A DNA stretch of 64,000 nucleotides, from the NCBI RefSeq assembly GCF_000524475.1, contig NZ_BAVQ01000023.1, positions 125,962-189,961 of the forward strand, read 5' to 3'. The notes beneath the pieces are model-generated. The model was not told the DNA's origin and made no database searches. It saw only the letters and a list, made by a program, of their open reading frames with translations. A program made the position numbers and the translations under genes. Shown one piece after another: positions 23,168-30,748 of this stretch. This DNA is from Tomitella biformata AHU 1821 (GTDB lineage Bacteria > Actinomycetota > Actinomycetes > Mycobacteriales > Mycobacteriaceae). The stretch's first letter is position 1. Every line of letters begins with the position of its first letter.

Positions 23168-24058
23168 TTAGCTGCCGAGGCTGCCGAGGCTGCCGAGCGA
23201 GCCGGAACTGCTCCCGGCACTGCCACTACCGCCCACCGGCGTCACCTTCACGGTTCCGGCGTTGGCGGATGGGCCAGTCCCGCCATCGTTCTTCGCAGTG
23301 ACGCTGACCTGGTGGTCACCCGGCGAGGTGATCGTGAGGTCGCAGCTGAAGGCACCCGTCGTCGCGTCGGCCTCAGTGGTGCATGTCGCTCCCCCGCCGC
23401 TCACCGTGACGGTGCTGCCGGGCTCGGCCTTGCCGGAGACCGTGACAGGAGTGCCCGCCTCGACCTGGGAGCCACTGAGCGTCAGATCCGTCGGGGCACC
23501 CGGTGCGACGGCAGCGGGCGCGTCCTCGGTCAGCTGGAAGCCCCAACCTGGGGTGATCCCGAAGCCCTGCTTCGTTTCGCTCCCCGGCAGACCGAGGAGG
23601 TACTCGACCGGGGTGCCGACATTCTTCGGGAGCGCCTTCTGCTGCAGAACGATCCGAGTCGTCGCTTCCGCACCCGGCCCGATGACGACCTGCTGGCCCT
23701 TCTGGCCGTCGATCGCTCCTCGCACAGTCGCGGTGCCGTCATCGGTCACAGACCAATTCTGGCTGTAGATGGTGAGCGTGGCCGGGACGTCGCAGATGTT
23801 GCGGACGTCGAACGCCAGGTGTGTGGCCTCATAGCCTGGGATCGGGTTGATGGTGTTCCAAGTTGGGTCGAACTCGTCCAGCCCCACCCACGGGCTTCCG
23901 CCCTGAGACGTCTCGAGGCAATCTGCGGTGATGTCATCGCCCGGCGCGGCCGAGGCGACGCCAGACGCGAGGCCCGCGACGAGCAGCGCCGCCGGCAGTG
24001 TGGCGAACATCGCAGCGATGCGCCGCGGGAGATGAAAAACACGATCGTTCAGATGCAT
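23168..24058 (-). CDS. Secreted protein with Ig-like module and GSLGS tail (4 of 4)
   Basis: 296-aa exported protein upstream of the SipW operon on the same strand. Signal peptide: PRRIAAMFATLPAALLVAGL then ASGVASAAPGDD. The N-terminal domain (residues ~40-180) has Cys in ITADCLET and DVRNICDVPATLTIYSQNW, the latter strand resembling TasA-like folds. One bacterial Ig-like module follows (residues ~190-265: VSGKAEPGSTVTVSGGGATC, ending VSVTAKNDGG). A Gly/Ser linker leads to the tail SGSLGSLGSLGS. ATG 24058 is my choice; ATG 24070 is four codons upstream and neither has a clear ribosome site. The domain differs from the HPTC type, so the tail is shared across unrelated ectodomains. Confidence 0.78.
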   Translation of the reverse strand: MHLNDRVFHLPRRIAAMFATLPAALLVAGLASGVASAAPGDDITADCLETSQGGSPWVGLDEFDPTWNTINPIPGYEATHLAFDVRNICDVPATLTIYSQNWSVTDDGTATVRGAIDGQKGQQVVIGPGAEATTRIVLQQKALPKNVGTPVEYLLGLPGSETKQGFGITPGWGFQLTEDAPAAVAPGAPTDLTLSGSQVEAGTPVTVSGKAEPGSTVTVSGGGATCTTEADATTGAFSCDLTITSPGDHQVSVTAKNDGGTGPSANAGTVKVTPVGGSGSAGSSSGSLGSLGSLGS

Positions 24059-24485
24059 GCCGATGATCATGCGTCTAGGACTACCGTCTTGTCCAGCTTT
24101 TGCTGAACTCAGGACCAAAATTAGACCGTTTGGATGACAAACCCGGGTCGATTCAGCATTTTACGACATGCATCCAATAATTTTGCGCGTGAGAAAGTTT
24201 CCACGATCCGCGAGGGATTAACCTCTCGCGACCAATCGCGCGCTCACCTGCGCCGTTTGTAGCTGCCTTCAGGCTCGCACGCCACCGAGATGATTCCTGA
24301 TTGAACTTCCTCCGCTATCGAAAACGGATTAGACGTACCAATTTCTAAGCTAGGCGAACTACCGGTCGACGGTACGGCCCGACCATTAATTGAAATGCGC
24401 GCACATAAACGTACTCTCGCGCCATGAAAGAAGACAGCGCGGGCAACGGAGGAGGGGCGGGCCGCCGCACCCGAGCGCGCGTGGG
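24059..24485. other. A/T-richer intergenic region
   Basis: No credible gene. Lower GC than its surroundings, with a 6-bp dyad CGCGAG ... CTCGCG at 24209-24230 that could be an operator for the gene at 24058. It also lies past the end of the BASS transporter gene. No clear terminator was found. Confidence 0.5.
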
Positions 24486-25364
24486 TCAGGCTGAGACCCT
24501 CTCGCCCAGCTTGTCGCCGCGGGTGATCAGGAACCCGAACGCCGCCGCGAAGATATACATCACCACGCTATAAACCGCCGCCGGCACCGCCAACTCCACA
24601 CTGTCCATAACGGCGATCGCGATCGTCATCGCCACCGTCGTGTTGTGAATGCCGATCTCCATCGCGGACGCAATCGCCAGGCCCTCCCGGATCCCGAACG
24701 CCCGCGGCACGAAGTAGCCGATCGACAGGCTGATCACACAGAACAAGATCGCGACCGCCCCGATGGACGCAAAGTAGTCCATCACGTTCTCGCGCTCGCC
24801 GATGATCGCGCCGAACACCAGCGCCACCAGCATCACCACCGACGCGATCCGCACCGGCTTGTCCATGCGATCCGCAAAGCCCGGGGCCTTCGCACGGGTG
24901 AGCATGCCCAGGACCACCGGGATCAGCACCACGGCGAACACCTGGACCACCTTGTCGAACTGCAGAGTCAGCTCGTTGGCGTTTGCAGAGTCGAAGTAGG
25001 CGATCGCCATGTTCGTGATCACCGGCAGCGTCACCACCGCCAGCACCGAGTTGATCGCCGTCAACGAGACGTTCAGCGCCACATCCCCCCGAAAAAGATG
25101 GCTGTAGAGGTTCGCAGTGGTCCCGCCCGGCGAGGCGGCCAGCAGCATGAAGCCAATAGCCAGGATCGGGTCGAGCTTGAACGCCCACGCCAGACCGAAC
25201 GCAACGGCCGGCAACACCAGCACCTGGCAGATCAGCGCGATGAGCACCGCCTTGGGCTGAGTGGCCACTCGCCGGAAATCCGCGGTGGTCAAGGACAGGC
25301 CCAGCCCGTACATGACGACCGCGAGCATGAGGGGCAGGCCAACGCTGAGAATCGGTGAGTCCAT
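24486..25364 (-). CDS. Bile acid:sodium symporter family (BASS) transporter
   Basis: 292-aa secondary transporter with ten predicted TM helices, of the BASS/SBF family that imports organic acids with Na+. Visible are MYGLGLSLTTADFRRV (TM1-2), FMLLAASPGGTTANLYSHL (the conserved substrate/Na+ crossover region of TM4), LNVSLTAINSVLAV (TM5), and the second crossover SAMEIGIHNTTVAMTIAIA in TM9. The substrate could be a sulfated or carboxylated organic anion or a 2-oxo acid; it cannot be told here. It has a ~200-nt leader with a promoter (25572-25599) and a terminator-like hairpin (25511-25536), which suggests attenuation. Confidence 0.9.
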   Translation of the reverse strand: MDSPILSVGLPLMLAVVMYGLGLSLTTADFRRVATQPKAVLIALICQVLVLPAVAFGLAWAFKLDPILAIGFMLLAASPGGTTANLYSHLFRGDVALNVSLTAINSVLAVVTLPVITNMAIAYFDSANANELTLQFDKVVQVFAVVLIPVVLGMLTRAKAPGFADRMDKPVRIASVVMLVALVFGAIIGERENVMDYFASIGAVAILFCVISLSIGYFVPRAFGIREGLAIASAMEIGIHNTTVAMTIAIAVMDSVELAVPAAVYSVVMYIFAAAFGFLITRGDKLGERVSA

Positions 25365-25510
25365 GACGGTGATCTAAGCCGAGATGACGCGCGGGCGGTG
25401 GCATTACGGCCGTCGTCGCCGATTCCGCGCCTGCCGTCGACACCAGCAGGAAGCTCGAGCCGAGGCCTGAGGGCAGGACAGCAACCGGCATACCGCCCCG
25501 GAAATGCGAA

Positions 25511-25536
25511 AACCCCGGCGGGGGGGTGCCGGGGTT
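25511..25536 (-). promoter_or_regulatory. Attenuator-like hairpin in the BASS leader
   Basis: On the minus strand AACCCCGGC / GCCGGGGTT forms a 9-bp stem with an 8-base C-rich loop, followed by TTTTCGC. A second small hairpin (GCACAG / CTGTGC, 25548-25564) lies just upstream in the transcript. Resembles a leader terminator about 145 nt before the start codon. Confidence 0.55.
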
Positions 25537-25571
25537 CTCGCCTATCTGCACAGGGGGGCTGTGCGAACGCC

Positions 25572-25599
25572 ACGTTACCTGACCTAGGTCCGCTGTCAA
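25572..25599 (-). promoter_or_regulatory. Promoter of the BASS gene with operator palindrome
   Basis: On the minus strand TTGACA (25599-25594) and TAACGT (25577-25572) are 16 bp apart. The spacer contains a perfect 10-bp palindrome GACCTAGGTC (25581-25590), a likely repressor site. Start of transcription is expected near 25566. Confidence 0.6.
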
Positions 25600-25982
25600 T
25601 AGGCTTTGAGAGATCCACATGATTGCCAAACATAGAACGAGTGTGCGATGATTTCCTCGTCGGGAAGGGAAGCCCGGCAGTGGTATCGGCCCCGCCCCGC
25701 CAAGCCCCCCAGGATCAGCGAGGCGGGGTTGACCCGTCGCCAAAGTTCCTACGCAGAGCCGGATTGACCGGCATCATGCCACAACATTGCGCTTGCGCAA
25801 GCCTCCTGAGGCAATCTCATGTGAGGCTCCCCCGCGCCGAGACAGCCAGCCCGATCGCCGACACGCGCGGGCTGAACACCACGCACCACCCTGACCTGCA
25901 GATATACGTGAGCACCAGGACACAACTCGCTAATTTTTCAAACAGCCTCGCAATATCTCGCAGTCTGCTTTAGTATCGATTC

Positions 25983-26085
25983 TAGCCACGAGAAATCGCC
26001 TTCCCCCCAAGGCGACCGCGGTTACAGGGAAGCGGGGGCCCCTCCCCCCAGGTATAAAATCCTCCGCTTCCCTGGCTCCCATCTC
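25983..26085 (+). ncRNA. 6C-type small RNA
   Basis: Two hairpins with cytosine-rich loops, the defining feature of the actinobacterial 6C RNA. Hairpin 1 (25996-26015) is TCGCCTT-CCCCCC-AAGGCGA. Hairpin 2 (26025-26074) has an 11-bp stem CAGGGAAGCGG / CCGCTTCCCTG with a loop carrying GCCCCTCCCCCC. The order, the loop C-runs and the CTTCCCTGGCTCCC end match what I recall of the family. TAGTAT at 25971-25976 fits a -10 box. C-rich loops act by pairing with G-rich ribosome sites; in mycobacteria and Streptomyces 6C is tied to growth and envelope or sporulation control. Ends are approximate. Confidence 0.85.
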
Positions 26086-26138
26086 CCCGCATTACGACGT
26101 GGGCGGGGGTTTGCGTAGAGCCGCAAGACGGCTCGACC

Positions 26139-26277
26139 TCAACCCCGGGCCGCGATCCTCCGCACGCGGATCATCTCCGCCGGCCAGCCCAGGAACATGA
26201 TCAACAGGGCGTAGAAGTTGACCGCCCGGCACCAGCACTCCAGCCAGCAGAGCCGCGAAGAACAGCACCGTCGTCAC
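26139..26277 (-). pseudogene. Frameshifted small membrane protein
   Basis: GTG 26277 opens MTTVLFFAALLAGVLVPGG, a hydrophobic helix. The same frame then turns into Arg/Gly/Pro-rich nonsense. The next frame, however, continues with VNFYALLIMFLGWPAEMIR then VRRIAARG and a stop at 26139, which looks like a second helix and a basic tail. Removing one G near 26222-26226 joins both into a ~46-aa two-helix protein. Either a recent frameshift mutation or a sequence error. It follows the azoreductase gene by 22 bp on the same strand. Confidence 0.4.
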
Positions 26278-26299
26278 GATGCTTCCGATATCCGCTGTG

Positions 26300-26941
26300 T
26301 CAGCCGAGAGCCCGCGCGAGATGCTGCACGGACTCCTCTGCGGCCGCCAGGCTCTCCGCGGCCTTCGCTGCGAGCGGAGCCATGGGCGCGATGCGCCCCG
26401 CCAGCGTCAACTCCGCGGTCACCACGGTGACGGCCATGCCCAGCGATGTGCCGAGTGTGAGTTCGACCGGCGGCACGGTGTGGTCCTGGCCGCCATTCGG
26501 GCCGTCGGCGGCGTAGGTGTTGCCGCGGCTCGACACCACCACGACGGGCGTGCCGGCCAGCGGCTGGTCGGCGGTGTCGAACGGCACCGTGGTGCCGAGG
26601 ACATGGATGTAGTCCAGCCATGCTTTGAGGGTCGACGGCAGCGACCAGTTGTACATCGGCGCGCCAATTACGACGACGTCGGCGGCGATGACCTCCGCGA
26701 TCAACTCCGCCTGCAATGCCTCGGCCGCCGCGTCGGGCATCTCCTGAGCGGTGCGCAGCCGGCGCGCGTAATGGAGCCCCGCATCTGGCAAGTGCGGCAA
26801 CGGGTCTCGGTGCAGGTCCCGCTCGACCACCGAGTGGCCGGAGCCTTGGCCGCGCCAGGTGTCCGCGAACATCCGCGTCAATCTGCGCGAGACGGAGTTG
26901 TGGAGGTCCGCTGACGAATCGATGTGCAATAGCTGCGGCAC
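26300..26941 (-). CDS. FMN-dependent NADH-azoreductase family
   Basis: Flavodoxin-fold oxidoreductase of 213 aa that reduces quinones or azo compounds with NADH. Present are the FMN phosphate loop [20 protein letters not shown] at the N-terminus, the flavin loop [20 protein letters not shown], and [11 protein letters not shown] further on. The strand order matches AzoR (~200 aa). GTG 26941 is chosen because GAAGGG lies 9 nt upstream; a longer start at 27004 would add a non-conserved stretch. Likely a stress or detoxification enzyme. No regulator is adjacent. Confidence 0.88.
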   Translation of the reverse strand: MPQLLHIDSSADLHNSVSRRLTRMFADTWRGQGSGHSVVERDLHRDPLPHLPDAGLHYARRLRTAQEMPDAAAEALQAELIAEVIAADVVVIGAPMYNWSLPSTLKAWLDYIHVLGTTVPFDTADQPLAGTPVVVVSSRGNTYAADGPNGGQDHTVPPVELTLGTSLGMAVTVVTAELTLAGRIAPMAPLAAKAAESLAAAEESVQHLARALG

Positions 26942-27058
26942 GGCGAGGCCCTTCGATAGGAAAAAGGATGCTGGAGGCACCTTACCGACCTCGCAATCCG
27001 ACACAGATCGGGCCGCGCCGGGCTACCGTTGGTCGACGGACTACTTATGGAGGTCACC

Positions 27059-27223
27059 ATGCTCGGACTCATCGGCTTGCTCCTCGTCATCTGGATCGTG
27101 TGCATCATCATCGGTGCCGTCGTCAAGGGCCTATTCTGGCTCGTGGTCGTGGGGATCATCTTGTTCATCGCCACCGCGGCCTACGGGTGGGTCAAGCGTG
27201 AGGCGACCAGAGACCGCGGCTGA
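27059..27223 (+). CDS. Small two-helix membrane protein
   Basis: 54 aa, almost entirely hydrophobic: LIGLLLVIWIVCIIIGAVV then GLFWLVVVGIILFIATAAYG, ending in the basic KREATRDRG. ATG 27059 has a strong GGAGGT 4-5 nt upstream (an upstream ATG at 27047 is also in frame). Small proteins of this shape are common in actinobacteria near stress genes. No function is assigned. Confidence 0.7.
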   Translation: MLGLIGLLLVIWIVCIIIGAVVKGLFWLVVVGIILFIATAAYGWVKREATRDRG

Positions 27224-27381
27224 ACATCTGCCGGCCGAGCTCACGCGGCAACTCCTCGGCGCATGGCTCCAACGGGTCGGTGCCCGCGCGTAGGGTCCTA
27301 GATATAACCGTCACCTTCCAAGGGGCGAGCAGATCGACCGTCTCTGGCCTTCTCCCCTCGCGACGAGCGGAGAACTGCATC

Positions 27382-28347
27382 ATGGAGTACCGCAAACTAG
27401 GGCAGACCGGGGTCTTCGTCAGCCCCCTCTGCCTGGGCACGATGATGTTCGGCGCGTGGGGCAATGCCGACAAAGCCGACTCCATCCGCATCATCCACCG
27501 CGCCCTCGACGCTGGCATCAACTTCGTCGACACCGCCGACGTGTACTCCGCGGGCGAGTCCGAGCGCATCGTCGGCGAAGCGCTCAAGGGGTGCCGGGAC
27601 GACGTCGTACTCGCCACCAAGTTCTTCATGCCAATGGGCGACGAGGTCAACCAGCACGGCGGCTCCCGCAGATGGATTGTGCGGGCGGTCGAGGACTCCC
27701 TGCGCCGCCTGCAGACCGACCACATCGACCTCTACCAGGTGCATCGCCCCAGCCCAGACACCGACATCGAGGAGACGCTCGGAGCCCTCAGCGACCTCGT
27801 GCACCAGGGCAAGGTCCGTTACCTCGGGTCATCGACCTTCCCGGCCAGCCACATCGTGGAGGCGCAATGGACCGCCCGCGATCGGCACCTGCAACCGTTC
27901 GCCACCGAGCAGCCGTCCTACTCGATCCTGGTACGCGGCATCGAGCAGGACGTGTTGCCCACGATCCAACGACACGGCATGGGCGCCGCTCCCATCTCCA
28001 GCGCCCGCAGCCGGCTGGCCATGGCCAGCCGCTACGACCTCGCGCTCAACGCAAACCAGCGCAAGCTCGACGTGGTCGAGGGCGTCATCGAGGTGGCCGA
28101 CGACGCCGGGCTGACGCTCATCGAGCTCGCCCTCGCCTTCGCCCTCCGGCACCCCGCCGTGACGTCCGCGATCATCGGGCCGCGCACGATGGAGCAGCTC
28201 GAGTCGCAGCTGCCCGCCGCGGACGTCACCCTCGGCGACGACGTCCTCGACCGGACCGACGCGCTCGTCGCGCCCGGGACGGCCGTCAACCCCGCCGACA
28301 ATGGTTACGGCGCTGCGGAATTGGCGGTGAGTGCGCGGCGGCGCTAA
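27382..28347 (+). CDS. Aldo/keto reductase, internally shortened
   Basis: 321-aa NADPH-dependent reductase. The AKR blocks are MEYRKLGQTGVFVSPLCLGT, GINFVDTADVYSAGESERIV (catalytic Asp/Tyr), VVLATKFFMP (catalytic Lys), IDLYQVHRPSPDTDIEETL (catalytic His) and TSAIIGPRTMEQLESQL (NADP site). In close relatives the segment after HGMG continues through a WSPLAGG-type loop. Here HGMGAAPISSARSRLAMASR runs directly into RYDLALNANQRK, so about 20-25 residues are missing in frame near the active-site rim. This may alter specificity or mark decay. ATG 27382 gives the standard N-terminus. Confidence 0.9.
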   Translation: MEYRKLGQTGVFVSPLCLGTMMFGAWGNADKADSIRIIHRALDAGINFVDTADVYSAGESERIVGEALKGCRDDVVLATKFFMPMGDEVNQHGGSRRWIVRAVEDSLRRLQTDHIDLYQVHRPSPDTDIEETLGALSDLVHQGKVRYLGSSTFPASHIVEAQWTARDRHLQPFATEQPSYSILVRGIEQDVLPTIQRHGMGAAPISSARSRLAMASRYDLALNANQRKLDVVEGVIEVADDAGLTLIELALAFALRHPAVTSAIIGPRTMEQLESQLPAADVTLGDDVLDRTDALVAPGTAVNPADNGYGAAELAVSARRR

Positions 28348-28381
28348 CGCTCCAGCTTGAGCAAAGGGGCCGCCACAGTGC

Positions 28382-28425
28382 GGAGCCCGGACGCTGCCGC
28401 ACTAGGCAGCAAGCGTCCGGGCTCC
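28382..28425 (+). terminator. Terminator after the aldo/keto reductase
   Basis: 14-bp perfect stem GGAGCCCGGACGCT / AGCGTCCGGGCTCC whose apex continues as GCTGCC / GGCAGC, followed by GACTTTC. Very stable. It also protects against read-in from the remnant region. Confidence 0.8.
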
Positions 28426-28438
28426 GACTTTCTGGCGA

Positions 28439-28512
28439 CTACTCGCAGGCGACGCCGTCGCCGTCGCGGTCCAGCTTCGAGCTGTAGCCGGGCTCACCGC
28501 GGGTGGACCGCT
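28439..28512 (-). pseudogene. C-terminal remnant of an excalibur-domain protein
   Basis: Minus-strand frame RGEPGYSSKLDRDGDGVACE and stop: the complete DxDxDGxxCE calcium-binding end of an excalibur domain. Upstream the frame breaks off after APERST, where the start of the flavin monooxygenase remnant begins, so the rest of the gene is gone. Confidence 0.7.
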
Positions 28513-29158
28513 CGGGCGCGATCTGCATCATCGGCGGCGGACCCGCAGGACTCAGCGCGGCGCGGATTTTCAAGGCCGCCGGCATCGACTACGACGAGTA
28601 CGAGCGCCATAGCGACGTCGGCGGCATCTGGGACATCGACAACCCGGGCAGCCCGATGAACGAATCGGCGCACTTCATCTCCTCGCGCGCCGCTACCGGG
28701 GCGTCGTCTGCGCCACCGGCACCAACTGGCATCCGCGCATGCCACAGCACCCGGGCGAGTTCAACGGCGAGATCCGCCACACCGCGACCCACCGTAGCGC
28801 CCTGGCCTTCCGGGGCAAGAGGGTGCTGATCGTCGGGCTCGGCAACTCGGGCCCCGACATCGCTTGCGACGCAGCGCAAAACGCGGACGCGTCGTTCATC
28901 AGCGTCCGCCGCGGCCACCACTTCATCCCGCAGCACATCACGGGCATCCCGGCCGACCAGTTCGAGAAGAACGGCTCGTCGCTGCCGCGGTGGCTCGAGC
29001 GGCCCGTCATGACCGCGCTGCTGCGCCTCCGCGTGGGCGACGTCCGCCGGTGGGGCCTGTCCAAGCCGGACCACAAGCTCTTCCTACTCCCGGTTGAAGG
29101 GCCGAGACAGGCGCTGAGCGCGGGCATCCGCACGGGGCGCCGACGCCGCCCTATGTGA
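28503..29158 (+). pseudogene. Flavin-containing monooxygenase remnant
   Basis: Frame 1 (from 28503) gives the FMO N-terminus: ICIIGGGPAGLSAARIFKAA (FAD loop), then VGGIWDIDNPGSPMNESAHF, then ISS. The match then jumps to another frame at about 28690: YRGVVCATGTNWHP, GKRVLIVGLGNSGPDIACDA (NADP loop) and RRGHHFIPQHITGIPADQF, ending abruptly after SKPDHKLF. About 50-60 residues between the parts and the whole C-terminal third are missing, and the frames do not connect. A dead gene. Confidence 0.8.
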
Positions 29159-30023
29159 CGACGGTGTGCAGGCGGCTCAGTCGCATCGCGGCGATCCGCC
29201 AGCCGTCGTCCTCGGCCCTGCGGTATTCCTCGTGGTAGTGGCCGTAGCCACGCAGGTGGCGGAGACCGCTGTCCTCCGGCCACCACAGGTTGTCCTCCAT
29301 CGCCCACAGACCCGTTGCGGTGGTCGACGAGGTCAGGGCGATCTCTGGCGTGTGGCCGTGGTGGACCGTCGTGACCTGCTCGATATTGGCGCGCAGGAAC
29401 GGCATGTACTCGTCCACCGAGCGAGTGATCGCGCCGCCCGTCTCGGTCATGTCGATGACGACGTCGGCCGTGAACACGGAGACGAGACCATCCCAGTCCT
29501 TGGTGTCCATCAGCCGGAAGTAGCGGGCCTTGAGCTGCATGATCGCCTCGATGTCAGCGGTCGGGACGACAGGGCTGCTGTCTGCAGGCGACGGCCCCCC
29601 GAATACCTCGATGGCACCCAACGAGCCGCCCATATTCTTGGCGCGGTGGCTCATCCGCCACACGCCGTCCACTCGGGCCCACTGATCGTGGTAGTCGCCG
29701 AGGGTGCAGAAGGACAGTCCCTCGCGCTTGCCCACGCCAAGGTGCATGTCGCTCACGTAGGTGCGGCTGACCGCCTTGTCTCCGTCGACCTCGATCAGCT
29801 GGTTGCCCAGCAGATGCTGCGTGGGCCCGCAGTTATCGAGGTAAGAGCGGATCAACGCCACCACCTCGGCGGGGCCGTGCAACGTTCCGGTGCCGAGCTC
29901 CGCGGTGGCGTCGGGCAGCAGAATCTCATGCAGCACAGCCCAATCGCGGTCATCCATCGCGCGCGCGAAACGGGTGACCGCGCGGGAGATCTCACGCTCA
30001 GCTAGCAGTGCGTCCAGGGTCAT
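29151..30023 (-). CDS. Double SnoaL-like (NTF2-fold) protein
   Basis: 290-aa protein made of two SnoaL-like domains in tandem. The first (residues ~5-145) has REISRAVTRFARAMDDRDWA, LLPDATAELGTGTLHGPAEV and WRMSHRAKNMGG. The second (residues ~170-285) has KARYFRLMDTKDWDGLVSVF, ADVVIDMTETGG and WRIAAMRLSRLHTV. Such folds act as ring-hydroxylating dehydratases, isomerases or cyclases. A His in the first (MHLG) and conserved acidic residues could be catalytic, but no reaction can be assigned. ATG 30023 has GAAGGA 8 nt upstream; ATG 30083 is in frame but sits on a palindrome and lacks a ribosome site. Confidence 0.82.
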   Translation of the reverse strand: MTLDALLAEREISRAVTRFARAMDDRDWAVLHEILLPDATAELGTGTLHGPAEVVALIRSYLDNCGPTQHLLGNQLIEVDGDKAVSRTYVSDMHLGVGKREGLSFCTLGDYHDQWARVDGVWRMSHRAKNMGGSLGAIEVFGGPSPADSSPVVPTADIEAIMQLKARYFRLMDTKDWDGLVSVFTADVVIDMTETGGAITRSVDEYMPFLRANIEQVTTVHHGHTPEIALTSSTTATGLWAMEDNLWWPEDSGLRHLRGYGHYHEEYRRAEDDGWRIAAMRLSRLHTVVT

Positions 30024-30084
30024 CGGTGTTCCTTCCTTCGCCGCGAGGGCGGCAGCCTCCGCCAGGTTAGTTACCTGCGACATG

Positions 30085-30094
30085 GTCACGTGAC
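30085..30094. promoter_or_regulatory. Perfect palindrome GTCACGTGAC
   Basis: 10-bp perfect palindrome about 60 bp upstream of the SnoaL-like start, between it and the Asp23-like gene. A possible operator. Confidence 0.4.
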
Positions 30095-30169
30095 GTGGTT
30101 TCCACCCGCCGGAACTCTCGCGGGCGGAGCTGCGAGGGCCTCTGCTCAAGACATAGTTTCGGCTCACCC

Positions 30170-30472
30170 CTACGCGGCGAGAGATTCGCCCCGGTCCACC
30201 ACGTTCTCGACGCAAACATCTACAGGACCCTGAACCAGGCGGCACACGGCGACGCGGACATCCTCGGCGACGTTGGACACCGCGCTGCCGTAGGCGACGA
30301 CGATGTGCACCCCCACGCGCTCATACTCGTTGATGTGCACCCCGCGTATGCAGCGGCCGAGCAGATGGGTCTCGGCCTCACCGCGCGATCCGCCATCGAG
30401 TCCGATCACTCCGGGAACGGATAGGGCGGCCGCAACTATCTGATCGGCCAACCCTGCGGTGACAACTGTCAT
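30170..30472 (-). CDS. Asp23/Gls24-like envelope stress protein
   Basis: 100-aa protein with the Asp23 pattern: an N-terminal helix (GLADQIVAAALSVPGVIGLD) and the central strand/helix VHIVVAYGSAVSNVAEDVRV, then AVCRLVQGPVDVCVENVV. Asp23 proteins sit at the membrane and accompany alkaline or cell-wall stress genes. In actinobacteria they often occur near CsbD-like genes, as here (CsbD gene 76 bp upstream, same strand, separated by a strong terminator). ATG 30472 has only a weak ribosome site. Confidence 0.8.
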   Translation of the reverse strand: MTVVTAGLADQIVAAALSVPGVIGLDGGSRGEAETHLLGRCIRGVHINEYERVGVHIVVAYGSAVSNVAEDVRVAVCRLVQGPVDVCVENVVDRGESLAA

Positions 30473-30500
30473 TGTGTACTCGCTTCCACCCGTATTGATA

Positions 30501-30539
30501 GAGCGCGGCCACTCCAGGCTGCCTGGAGTGGCCGCGCTC
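30501..30539 (-). terminator. Terminator of the csbD-like gene
   Basis: Perfect 18-bp stem GAGCGCGGCCACTCCAGG with a 3-base loop, 9 bp after the stop at 30548. It separates the CsbD gene from the Asp23-like gene downstream. Confidence 0.85.
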
Positions 30540-30547
30540 GAGATCGT

Positions 30548-30748
30548 CTACCTGTCGCCAGTGATCTTGGCGGCGATCTCGTTGGCCTTGTCCTTGACCG
30601 TCTCCGCGGCCTTCTTCACACCGGACGACGCCTGGTCCGCCTTGCCCTCATTCTCGAGGTCGTCGTCGCCTGTCTCCGCACCGGCATATTCCTTTGCGCG
30701 GCCCTTCAACTCTTCTGCCTTGTTTTCGAACTTATCCTGAATACCCAT
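30548..30748 (-). CDS. CsbD-family general stress protein
   Basis: 66-aa highly charged, soluble helical protein. GIQDKFENKAEELKGRAKEY is the CsbD signature, followed by an acidic middle and AAETVKDKANEIAAKITGDR. ATG 30748 has AAGGAGG 6-7 nt upstream. CsbD proteins are induced by general stress regulators in many bacteria; their biochemical role is unknown. Monocistronic, closed by the terminator at 30501-30539. Confidence 0.92.
   Translation of the reverse strand: MGIQDKFENKAEELKGRAKEYAGAETGDDDLENEGKADQASSGVKKAAETVKDKANEIAAKITGDR

Larger units (their letters stand above)
25365..25982. other. Long intergenic region between BASS gene and 6C RNA
   Basis: No credible gene on either strand. It holds the BASS promoter and leader hairpins (25511-25599) and, from about 25920, A/T-rich DNA with a TAGTAT hexamer at 25971-25976 that fits a -10 box for the 6C RNA. 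25600-25920 shows nothing further that I can support. Confidence 0.6.

Noticed and set aside
13727-24058. Sortase/LPXTG anchoring of the surface proteins
   Set aside because: No LPXTG-type motif or sortase gene is present; the shared tail is GSLGSL-like without a basic end.
24059-24485. tRNA gene in the A/T-richer gap
   Set aside because: No cloverleaf or T-loop GTTCRANYC could be placed.
28382-29158. Insertion sequence as cause of the gene remnants
   Set aside because: No transposase fragment, terminal inverted repeats or target duplication were seen.
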